From Planctomycetota bacterium (GTDB lineage: Bacteria; Planctomycetota; Phycisphaerae; SM23-33; FEN-1343), in assembly GCA_012514895.1 (NCBI GenBank), contig JAAYZK010000188.1, positions 1 through 64,000 of the forward strand: a DNA stretch of 64,000 bases, written 5' to 3'. The translations under genes were made by a program, and so were the position numbers. The notes under the pieces were generated by a model that worked only from the letters and a program-made list of their open reading frames with translations, searched no databases and was not told the origin of the DNA. Shown here one piece after another: positions 40,362 to 48,285 of this stretch (its first letter is position 1; every line of letters starts with the position of its first letter).

Positions 40362-41597
40362 CTATCGCCGGCCGGCGAGGCGCTGGTGGGGGCGGAGGCG
40401 GGGCGGGTCGGCGGTCTGGCCGGCCCAGAATCTCAGCAGGTCGGGATCGACCGTCACGAACGCCGGCACGTGGGCCGCCACGCAGTGCAGGGCGCCGCCC
40501 AGGCGGATGAGGGAGTCGACGTTGATCGGAACGATCTGCCACGTCGGAAGCAGCCGCCTGTACAGGTCCAGCACCTGCCGCTCGACGGCCGGGTCGACGT
40601 CGGAGTAGGAGGGGACCAGCAGGACGCCGTTGGCGAAGATGACGTTGGTGTAGCTGCGCCACACGCCGTCACCGTTGGCAGGCATGGGGACGCGGTAGAC
40701 CTTCAGGGGCCCTTTGCTGGTGGGCAGCCCGCTGAGCCGTTCGGCCGCCTGCTCGAGGATGAAGGCGTTGATGGGGTCCTCGGCGGCGTCGCACTGGGCG
40801 ACGACGGCGACGTCGGGGGCCGTGAACGTCACGAACATGTCGGCGTGCTCGGTCTCCTCCCCGTCCAGCGGGCGCAGGTTGACCCAGGTCCTGACGCGGA
40901 AGAGGTACTGCAGCAGGACGCGGATGTGTTCCTCGCCGTAGCCGCGGTCGATGTTGGAGTCGACCAGGGCGCTGGTGGTGACGCACAGCCCGTCGCCGTT
41001 GTTGATGAAGTTGCCCCCGTCCAGGCGGAGCGGCACCGGCGTGGCGTCCAGGCCGAACTGCCAGCCCAGCCACGCCGGGGCGATGTCCTCGGCCGCCGCC
41101 TCGGTGTCGTAGATGCCCTGGGCGTACTCGGTGTCGATGATCTCGACGGTCCCGTCGTCCTGGCGGACGAACAGGGGGCCGAAGTCCCGGGCCCACATCG
41201 TCCGCGCCGGGCTGATCACGAAGGTCACGGCATCGGCGGGGACGCCCTTGTCGCTGAGCAGCTTGCGGGCGATCTGGCGGTGCAGGTCGCCGGGCACCAG
41301 CACGATCAGGCGCACGCGGGTGTGGGTCGCGGCGACCAGCGTGGCGAAGACCTCCCCGTGCTGGGCGATCAGTTCGCCCCCGCCGAGGATGAGGGCCGAC
41401 TGCGGCTGGAACTCGCCGGCCACGCCGGCGACCGGATCGAGAGGGGCGATCGCCTCGCGTGCGGCGGCGCCCGCGACGGGGCCGCCGGTGCGATCCGCGT
41501 CGGCCGCGAAGACCGCAAGGGCCATGCACACCGGCACAGCCAGCGCCGCCCCCAGCCGGCGCCGTCTTCCAAGGCTCATCCTGTCAGGCGTATCCAT
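40362..41597 (-). CDS. Agmatine deiminase / peptidylarginine deiminase family protein, predicted exported or membrane-anchored
   Basis: Track start 41792; ATG 41597 (MDTPDRMSLGRRRRLGAALAVPVCMALAVFA). MWARDFGPLFV, LDGGNFINNGDGLCVTT, GGALHCVAAHVP (catalytic Cys). Confidence 0.85.
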   Translation of the reverse strand: MDTPDRMSLGRRRRLGAALAVPVCMALAVFAADADRTGGPVAGAAAREAIAPLDPVAGVAGEFQPQSALILGGGELIAQHGEVFATLVAATHTRVRLIVLVPGDLHRQIARKLLSDKGVPADAVTFVISPARTMWARDFGPLFVRQDDGTVEIIDTEYAQGIYDTEAAAEDIAPAWLGWQFGLDATPVPLRLDGGNFINNGDGLCVTTSALVDSNIDRGYGEEHIRVLLQYLFRVRTWVNLRPLDGEETEHADMFVTFTAPDVAVVAQCDAAEDPINAFILEQAAERLSGLPTSKGPLKVYRVPMPANGDGVWRSYTNVIFANGVLLVPSYSDVDPAVERQVLDLYRRLLPTWQIVPINVDSLIRLGGALHCVAAHVPAFVTVDPDLLRFWAGQTADPPRLRPHQRLAGRR

Positions 41598-41658
41598 GGG
41601 TGTTCCTTCGGCTCCCGCCGGGCCGCGGCCCGCCGGCGCGGACGCCGCGGCCGCTCCG

Positions 41659-42975
41659 TCATTCCGCCGCGTCGAGCGGGACGACCGGCGGAATCGGCTT
41701 GATGAAGTCCTGGCGAAGGCTGTACGTGTACGCGCCCTGGCTGGGCACCAGCAGCACGTCGCCCGGCGCGATGCTTTCGCCCCAGTAGGCATACCCCCAG
41801 ATGTCGTGCGGCGTGCACAGGCAGCCGTGGACGTCGCAGGCCTGCTCGGCGAGGGCCGGGCGGGTCAGGTTGACCACGGGGAAGAAGTCGGTCTCGAACC
41901 GCTCCCAGCCGACGGCGTTGGTGCCGGCGTCGGTGATGACCAGGTCCGGCGCCTTGCGGTCGACCACGCGCATCAGCAGGTGCATCCCGTCGTTGCACAG
42001 CCAGCGGCCCGGCTCCAGGCAGATCGTCGCGCCCTCCAGCGGCAGGTGCTCGGCCGCAGCGGCGGCCAGCGCCGCCGCGAAATCCTCGATGGGCGTGCCC
42101 GCCTTCCACCATCGCCGCGGGTCGGGCAGGGCGTCGGCCGACAGCATGTGCCGCAGCGTCCCGGCGGGCGTAGCGGCGGTCTGGAGCCACTCGCCCGACT
42201 CGGGCCAGTAGCCGCCGCCGATGTCCACGAATTCCAGGGCCGACACCTGCCGGGCGGGCAGCGCCCGCAGCGTGCGGCCCAACTGGCCGAGGAAGTCCGT
42301 CTGGGCGGACGGCCGGAGGTTCCAGCTCGTGTGGAACTGCAGCCCCCGCAGGTCCACGTGTCCGCAGCGGTCCGCCTCGTCGAAGAAGCGTCCCAGGTCG
42401 GCCAGGGGGATGCCGAACTTCCGCCAGAACCCCCGCGGGTCGACCGTCAGGCGCACGCCGGCACGGACCGTCGCCCCGCGGGCGGACGCCAGGGCCTCCA
42501 GCCGGGCCAGCTCGGAGAAACTGTCGATGAGGATCGTCACCCGCCCGGCGTGCCCGACCGCCAGGGCCAGTTCCGCGTCGGTCTTGCCCGGACCGCTGAA
42601 GATGATCGACTCGGCCGGGAGGTCCAGGGCCACCTGCAGTTCGCGCCCGCTGGAGACGTCCAGCCCCAGCCCGCACGCCACCATGACAGCGGCGACGTCC
42701 GGGCAGTTGTTGCTCTTCATCGCGTAGTAGACGCGGGTCGGGCGGCCCATCGCGGCGGCGAACGCGTCGCTGAACCGCCGCGCCCGGTCGCGAAGGGCCT
42801 GGCGGTCCAGGACGTACAGCGGCGAGCCGTGGCGGCGCACCAGGGCCAGGTACGACTCGGCGCGGGCGACGTGGCGGGCCACCATCGACGCGATGGCCTC
42901 CGCCGGCACCTCCGGCAGCGGCTCGTTCATCGCAGCGGCCGCCTTGGCGAGCAGCGCGGCATGGGGATCGTTCAC
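41659..42975 (-). CDS. Group IV (alanine-racemase-fold) PLP-dependent decarboxylase (LysA/Odc/carboxynorspermidine decarboxylase-like)
   Basis: GTG start 42975 overlapping the upstream stop (GTGA); VYYAMKSNN (PLP Lys), CLEPGRWL, DAGTNAVG, CTPHDIWG, GAYTYS. Track ORF start at 43413 is an overextension. Confidence 0.85.
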   Translation of the reverse strand: MNDPHAALLAKAAAAMNEPLPEVPAEAIASMVARHVARAESYLALVRRHGSPLYVLDRQALRDRARRFSDAFAAAMGRPTRVYYAMKSNNCPDVAAVMVACGLGLDVSSGRELQVALDLPAESIIFSGPGKTDAELALAVGHAGRVTILIDSFSELARLEALASARGATVRAGVRLTVDPRGFWRKFGIPLADLGRFFDEADRCGHVDLRGLQFHTSWNLRPSAQTDFLGQLGRTLRALPARQVSALEFVDIGGGYWPESGEWLQTAATPAGTLRHMLSADALPDPRRWWKAGTPIEDFAAALAAAAAEHLPLEGATICLEPGRWLCNDGMHLLMRVVDRKAPDLVITDAGTNAVGWERFETDFFPVVNLTRPALAEQACDVHGCLCTPHDIWGYAYWGESIAPGDVLLVPSQGAYTYSLRQDFIKPIPPVVPLDAAE

Positions 42976-44285
42976 GCCGCGTCCTCCATGACCACCTGGA
43001 CGCCGGCCAGCAGTTCCTCGCACTGGACCGCCACGGCGCGCTTGGGGTCCGGGCGGAAGATGATGAATCCCAGGACCCACAGGTCGTAATGCTCGGGCGG
43101 CAGGATGACGCGATGGCCCTTCTGGCGGATCAGCGTCACCTGGCAGACGCGGGGGTCGGCGGCGGCCTTGCGGGTGTCGATGTGGTGGATCGTGCCGCTC
43201 TGCGTGGCATGGATCCGGACAGCGACGTGGCGTTTCCACCGGTTGGCGGGCGGCAGGTGGATGGGGCGTCCTTCGGCGACGTCCAGCGCCAGGCCGATCA
43301 TGTCCACGTCGCCGGCGCGGAGGATCAGGTCCGGCAGGCAGTCCCCGCCCGGGCGAGGGGCCAGTTCGAGCATCATCGGGCCTTCGGGCGTGACGATGAA
43401 GTCCGCCATGCACACCGAGCGGCTCAGCCCCACGGCGCGGGCGGCGCGCTGGAGGACATCGGTCAGGCGGGTGCGGCCCAGGCCGCTGGGCAGGCCGGCG
43501 GGAACCTCATAGCCGTGAATCGTGCCGAACGGGCCGCGCCGCAGGCGAACCTTCTTGGCCAGCCGCACGATCCGCAGCCCCTGTTCCTCCAGCAGGAAAT
43601 CGCAGCTGTACTCGTCGCCGACGGCGTACTGCTCGGCGACGATCCGCTCGCGGGCGCCGGCGTACATGCGGTTGCCCGCCTGGCGGACCATCGCCTGCTG
43701 GATCGACGTGACGCCCGCCGCCGCCTCGTCGGGGCCGTTGCACAGGAAGACGTACTCGCTGCCCGAGCCGGTGGGGGGCTTCAGGACGCAGACGCCGCCG
43801 ACGCGCTGTTGGAAGGCGACCGCCTCGGCGGCGGTGTGGATGATGGCGCCGTCGGGGCAGGGAACATCCGCCGCCCGCCAGACGCTCTTGCACTCGAACT
43901 TGTCGCGGCACAGCTCGACGGTGTCGAGGGAGGGGTAGGGAAGCTCCAGCGCCTGGGCGAGCTTGGCCGCCAGGGCGAGGGCTTCGCAGTCGTAGCAGGT
44001 GATGCCCCCCAGGCGGATGTCGTGGCGGCGCAGATGTGCGGTCAGGGCCCGGCGGACCCGCTGGGAGTTGCGCAGATCCTCCAGCAGTTCGGTCCGCTCA
44101 TCCGGCGCCGGTTCGATCCCGCGGCTTCGCTCGGCCGGGTCGGTGACAAAGAGAGCACGCCCGGGCCACGTCCGGTCGATCCAATGGACGTAGTCCGTGG
44201 TGGTGCCGACCACGAGCACGCGCGTGTCAGGCACGGCCGCGGAGGACCTCAGTCCGGTCGGAGGCGGTGTCGGCGCCGGCGTCAT
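42972..44285 (-). CDS. ATP-grasp ligase
   Basis: 437 aa; VCVLKPPTGSGSEYVFL, IVAEQYAVGDEYSCDFLLE, MMLELAPRPGGDCLPDL. Confidence 0.85.
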   Translation of the reverse strand: MTPAPTPPPTGLRSSAAVPDTRVLVVGTTTDYVHWIDRTWPGRALFVTDPAERSRGIEPAPDERTELLEDLRNSQRVRRALTAHLRRHDIRLGGITCYDCEALALAAKLAQALELPYPSLDTVELCRDKFECKSVWRAADVPCPDGAIIHTAAEAVAFQQRVGGVCVLKPPTGSGSEYVFLCNGPDEAAAGVTSIQQAMVRQAGNRMYAGARERIVAEQYAVGDEYSCDFLLEEQGLRIVRLAKKVRLRRGPFGTIHGYEVPAGLPSGLGRTRLTDVLQRAARAVGLSRSVCMADFIVTPEGPMMLELAPRPGGDCLPDLILRAGDVDMIGLALDVAEGRPIHLPPANRWKRHVAVRIHATQSGTIHHIDTRKAAADPRVCQVTLIRQKGHRVILPPEHYDLWVLGFIIFRPDPKRAVAVQCEELLAGVQVVMEDAA

Positions 44286-45186
44286 CGTTTCGCACCTGAT
44301 ACAGAGGGCGAGGCGTCAGGTGGAACCGCTCTTTCCACCCGAAGTCGCCGCAGAGGAAATCCACCAGGTCAAAGCGCTGATGGCACGCCCAGTCCATGTG
44401 ATGGAAGTTGATTACCTTGGCGATCCCGGGCAGGGCCGGATCGGTTCCCCCGGCCAGGACCGTGTACGTGTTGCGGTACACCGCACCGATGTCGACGGCC
44501 GCGACGCGATCGCCGGCCAGGACCGTCGTGACCCGCAGCCAGCCCCGCTCGTGCAGAAAGGCCACCAGCGCCCGGAAGGACTCCAGGAACCGCCCGTCGG
44601 CGAAATACGATCGTTCCCCCAGCGACGCCAGGTTCATCTCGAAGACCCTGTCGGCGTCGCGCAGGTCGTCGTGGCGGAAGCTCAGGCCGCCGCAGGCCAG
44701 CGCATCCATCTCGCGCTGAAGTTTCTTGCGGCTCTTGCCGGAGAAGCACTCGAAGTACCTGTCGAAGCTGTAGTTGTAGTCCGGCGGTCGGAACAGATAC
44801 CCGATTTCGTCGACCGCCTCGTTCGCCGGCGCGGCGGGGAAGGACCCGGCCGTCAGGTAGCGCAGGTGCGCCGGTCGGGGGCAACCGGCGAGCAGGGCCT
44901 CGGTGACGTCGGGCGAGGCCGCGACGATGCGGTTCTGTTCCAGCCAAGTCTTGCCGTGGTAGGTCTCGCCTGGGAAGCAGCCCCAGTAGCCGTGATCCTC
45001 GATGTCGCTCAGCGCCAGCAGTCCCTGGGGGGCCGACGGGCCGCCCGGGACGATGAACAGCGGGCGGTAGCGGTAGTGCCGATGAAAGCACAGCCGCACC
45101 TCCCACAGGTCGAACAACGTGGCCGTACCCACCAGGTGCTGCCACAGACGACCGCACGTCTCGATGTTGTCAATGACAGCGACCAT
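44227..45186 (-). CDS. BioF2-like GNAT N-acyltransferase (Acetyltransf_6 type)
   Basis: FSGKSRKKLQREMDAL, GAVYRNTYTVLAGGTDPALPGIAKVINFHHMDWACHQRFDLVDFLCGDFGWKERF; 59-bp overlap with the ATP-grasp gene. Confidence 0.75.
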   Translation of the reverse strand: MVAVIDNIETCGRLWQHLVGTATLFDLWEVRLCFHRHYRYRPLFIVPGGPSAPQGLLALSDIEDHGYWGCFPGETYHGKTWLEQNRIVAASPDVTEALLAGCPRPAHLRYLTAGSFPAAPANEAVDEIGYLFRPPDYNYSFDRYFECFSGKSRKKLQREMDALACGGLSFRHDDLRDADRVFEMNLASLGERSYFADGRFLESFRALVAFLHERGWLRVTTVLAGDRVAAVDIGAVYRNTYTVLAGGTDPALPGIAKVINFHHMDWACHQRFDLVDFLCGDFGWKERFHLTPRPLYQVRNDDAGADTASDRTEVLRGRA

Positions 45187-45190
45187 GAAG

Positions 45191-45580
45191 CTACTTCCTC
45201 AGCGTCACATGCATTGTGCTGGACCGGCCGGCGAAGTACCGCTGGGCGAAGTCCCGGACGACGTCGGGGTCGTAGGGCTTGCAGCTGAACACGTCCAGGT
45301 AGGTGGCGTTGGTCAGGTTGGCGAAGTGGGCCGAGATCAGCGAGGTCTCGATCAACTGCACCATCGAGAAGCCGGCGACCTTCTCGTCTTCGCCGAAGTG
45401 GACCACCTGGGTCTCACCGAACCGCTTCATTTCGATGAGTTCGCACAGGTCGACCACGAACTGCTTGATGTAGTCGGCCGAGCGGATCAGGTCCGGATCG
45501 CAATCATAGATGTCGATGCTGGACGCCACTCCCCAGACGCCCTGTTCGATGGCACTCTCCTTCACGGCTTGTCCATTCAT
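45191..45580 (-). CDS. Divergent S-adenosylmethionine decarboxylase (SpeD)-like protein
   Basis: 129 aa; GVWGVASSIDIYDCDP...VVHFGEDEKVAGFSMVQLIETSLISAHFANLTNATYLDVFSCKPYDPDVV aligns by eye with SpeD ([25 protein letters not shown]); catalytic-type Cys and His appear retained, the self-cleavage Ser position is Thr. Confidence 0.7.
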   Translation of the reverse strand: MNGQAVKESAIEQGVWGVASSIDIYDCDPDLIRSADYIKQFVVDLCELIEMKRFGETQVVHFGEDEKVAGFSMVQLIETSLISAHFANLTNATYLDVFSCKPYDPDVVRDFAQRYFAGRSSTMHVTLRK

Positions 45581-45731
45581 CGCTACACTCCTCTGTCAGA
45601 CGGATTTGGCCCGCCTGATCTACCTGTGGGTCCGCCGTCGGCGTCCCCGGGTCTCCGTATCCCGCAGCCAGTGGCCGTCACAGGGGCGGCACACCCGGCG
45701 TGGTATACGCCGCGCCGTTAGGGGGGCGTAT

Positions 45732-45747
45732 CGCACACTGCGTGCCA
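45732..45747 (-). promoter_or_regulatory. Candidate sigma54 (-24/-12) promoter for the SpeD-like operon
   Basis: Minus strand TGGCACG-CAGT-GTGCG against TGGCACG-N4-TTGCW; GG-N10-GC spacing conserved. Confidence 0.5.
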
Positions 45748-45862
45748 GAGAAATGCCAGAGGCCCGAAGAAATTCGATGCGGCGGTTTCTGGGCGATCTG
45801 CGCAAAAAATGCCGACCGGTTTCCGCAGACCGGCCACCTGAACCACCCCCGAAGGGCGATCT

Positions 45863-45880
45863 TCGGTATGCAGATACCGA
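45863..45880. repeat. 7-bp inverted repeat TCGGTAT-gcag-ATACCGA (candidate enhancer/operator)
   Basis: Exact inverted repeat in the divergent intergenic region; TCGGTAC half-sites recur at 45988-45994 and (inverted) 46027-46033. Confidence 0.6.
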
Positions 45881-45910
45881 TTGTGGAGCGGCTTGGGAAC
45901 CTCCACAATC
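45879..45910. repeat. 10-bp inverted repeat gattgtggag-N12-ctccacaatc
   Basis: Exact reverse-complement arms 45879-45888 and 45901-45910. Confidence 0.7.
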
Positions 45911-45987
45911 CCTTGCAGTCCCGCCGGAGGAGCAGCCACGAAAAAACTGCTCAGGAAAGAGGAAAAGTCGCTTCCGTCCTCATGGTG

Positions 45988-46033
45988 TCGGTACGATAAT
46001 GCCGAAATCTGCGGTCAGGTATCAGCGTACCGA
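45988..46033. repeat. 8-bp inverted repeat TCGGTACG-N30-CGTACCGA
   Basis: Arms 45988-45995 and 46026-46033. Confidence 0.5.
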
Positions 46034-46053
46034 TTTGATGGACTGGAGAGCTC

Positions 46054-47466
46054 ATGCTTCTGCGAACGATCGTGGCCGTCCGCGGCGGTCGCCTGCTTCG
46101 CTGCCTGTCGGAGCGGCTGCCGGCGCCGGACGTCGTCGTCGAGCGCGTCCGCCCCTCGGAGGGCGCGTGGGACCGGATCCTCCGCAAGGGCGGGGATGTC
46201 ATCGTGGTCAGCGAATCGCTGATCCCCGACCCGCTGGAGCGCAGCATCAGTCTCCTCAACGACTTGCCGGAGATCCCCACGTCGGTCGTCATCACCCAGA
46301 GCTCCTCGCCCCAGACGCACGCGGACCTGCTGGCGTGCGGGTGCGACACGGTCCTGTACGCCGCCCTGCCCGAGGACCAGCTCGTGGACGCCATCGACGC
46401 GACGATCGAGAATCGCCGCCAACTGGTCAGCCGCACGCTGGTCGATCACGGGGCCGGCCACCGCCCCAAGCTGGCCGATTTCGTCTCGGAAGGGCCCACG
46501 ATGCAGATGTTCATGCAGGTCGTCCGCCGCGTGGTGCCCAGCAGCGCCACGTTGCTGCTGCTGGGGGAGACCGGTGTGGGCAAGGAGCACCTGGCCCGGG
46601 CGATCCACGCCGAGAGCCCCCGTTCGGGCGGCCCCTTCGTGGCCATCAACTGTGCGGCCCTGCCCGAGCAACTGCTGGAGAGCGAGCTGTTCGGCCACGA
46701 GGAGGGGGCTTTTACGGGCGCGACCCGCAGCCGGCGGGGGGCCTTCGAGCTGGCCCACGGCGGGACGCTCTTCCTCGATGAGATCGGCGAGATGCCTTTG
46801 CACCTGCAGGCCAAGCTGCTGCGGGTCCTCCAGGACTTCGAGGTCCGCCGCGTGGGCAGCGAGCGCGGCGTCGAGGTCGACGTGCGGGTGATGGCGGCCT
46901 CCAACCGCAGCCTGAAGGATGAATCCGAGGCCCACCGATTCCGCCAGGACCTCTACTACCGGCTCAGCGTCATCGAACTGGTCGTCCCGCCCCTGCGGGA
47001 CCGCCCCGAGGACATTCCCGCGCTGGCCGGCGGATTCCTCGCACGCATCGGCCCCAAGATCGGCATCGACGTCCGGTCCATCGCCGCCGACGCCATGGAG
47101 AAGCTCTGCCAGTACGACTGGCCCGGCAACGTCCGCGAGCTGTCGAATGTCCTGGAGCGGGCCATGCTTCTGTGCGAAGGCGACCAGATCACCCTGGACG
47201 ATCTGCCCGTGAGCATCACCGGCGCGCGGCCCAACTCCCACGCGTCGTCGGCCCCCTTCACCGCCGATCAGTGGCGGGGCAAGACGCTCCACGAGGTCAC
47301 CGCCGCGGCGATCGAGCAGGTCGAGCGAGCCTACCTCGAGATGCTCCTGGGCGAGACCGGCGGACGGGTCGGCGACACCGCCCGGCGGGCGGGCATCCAC
47401 CCGCGGGGCCTCTACAACAAGATGCGCAGGCACCGGCTGCGGAAAGAGGACTTCCGCCGGCGATAG
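46054..47466 (+). CDS. Sigma54-dependent enhancer-binding protein with degenerate receiver-like N-terminus and Fis-type HTH
   Basis: [42 protein letters not shown] (GAFTGA), [39 protein letters not shown]-terminal [23 protein letters not shown]. Confidence 0.92.
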   Translation: MLLRTIVAVRGGRLLRCLSERLPAPDVVVERVRPSEGAWDRILRKGGDVIVVSESLIPDPLERSISLLNDLPEIPTSVVITQSSSPQTHADLLACGCDTVLYAALPEDQLVDAIDATIENRRQLVSRTLVDHGAGHRPKLADFVSEGPTMQMFMQVVRRVVPSSATLLLLGETGVGKEHLARAIHAESPRSGGPFVAINCAALPEQLLESELFGHEEGAFTGATRSRRGAFELAHGGTLFLDEIGEMPLHLQAKLLRVLQDFEVRRVGSERGVEVDVRVMAASNRSLKDESEAHRFRQDLYYRLSVIELVVPPLRDRPEDIPALAGGFLARIGPKIGIDVRSIAADAMEKLCQYDWPGNVRELSNVLERAMLLCEGDQITLDDLPVSITGARPNSHASSAPFTADQWRGKTLHEVTAAAIEQVERAYLEMLLGETGGRVGDTARRAGIHPRGLYNKMRRHRLRKEDFRRR

Positions 47467-47484
47467 ACGCCCGGCCTGCCGTCC

Positions 47485-47934
47485 TCAGTGCGCCGCCCCG
47501 CGCCTCCGCTCCAGTTGCCTGGCGTAGTCGATGCAGTACTTCGCCCAGGGCCGTGCACGCAACCTGCTGATCGAAATGGGCTTGCCCGTCGCCAAGCAGA
47601 TGCCGTACGTCCCGTCCTCGATGCGGGCCAGCGCCTCTTCGACCTCGCGGAGTTCCGCCCGCTGGCTGCTGTAGAGCCCGGCGTTCAACTCGATGTGCTC
47701 GGTATCGATGGCCTGTTCGGGCAGCTCGGAATTGTCGCGGCTGCCCTCCATCGAACGGCTGACCGCCGAACTGATGTCCGTGATATGGCCCAGCAGTTCC
47801 CGTCGCTTCTCGATCAGGCGCTCGCGCAACTCCTCGAGGTCCCCGGGAGCCAGTTCCGTTTCGACTGCCGCCTTGCGACCGGACCGGGACGCCCGCGATG
47901 CTGACGCGCTGCTGTCTGACAACTTCGAAGTCAT
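47485..47934 (-). CDS. DksA/TraR-family protein with degenerate zinc finger
   Basis: LNAGLYSSQRAELREVEEALARIEDGTYGICLATGKPISISRLRARPWAKYCIDYARQLER. Confidence 0.85.
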   Translation of the reverse strand: MTSKLSDSSASASRASRSGRKAAVETELAPGDLEELRERLIEKRRELLGHITDISSAVSRSMEGSRDNSELPEQAIDTEHIELNAGLYSSQRAELREVEEALARIEDGTYGICLATGKPISISRLRARPWAKYCIDYARQLERRRGAAH

Positions 47935-48162
47935 GCTTCCCTCACCTTGACTGAAGGGACCAACTCTTTTCCGATACGCCGCTCAAGGGGGAGACGCTGC
48001 TGACGCCCCCCCTGCGTCGGCCCTCCGACACACGGCAGGTTCTCTGCCTGAGGCTATTCTAGCGCGGTGGCCGTTGCGAATTGGTCTTTCCCGGATTTCT
48101 CCCCCCCCCGGCCGTCCGCGCCGGCCGCCGACGGGGAGGAACGCTTCGCGGTTACGTTGACT

Positions 48163-48179
48163 CTGGCACAGGTTATGCT
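48163..48179 (+). promoter_or_regulatory. Candidate sigma54 (-24/-12) promoter
   Basis: CTGGCACAGGTTATGCT against YTGGCACGrNNNTTGCW; GG-N10-GC spacing conserved; about 105 bp upstream of ATG 48286. Confidence 0.5.
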
Positions 48180-48285
48180 TACTCCATTGCTCTGCCGCTC
48201 CCATGGTGCGGAGCGGGACAGCCGTGACAACCCCATTGACGCAGACGCCCCGGCGTGCGCGCCGGGTGCGCCAGGAGTTGCCCAG

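Noticed and set aside
45510-46781. 423-aa plus-strand ORF spanning the divergent intergenic region
   Set aside because: Overlaps the SpeD-like gene and the sigma54 activator in the wrong frame; arginine/proline-rich shadow translation.
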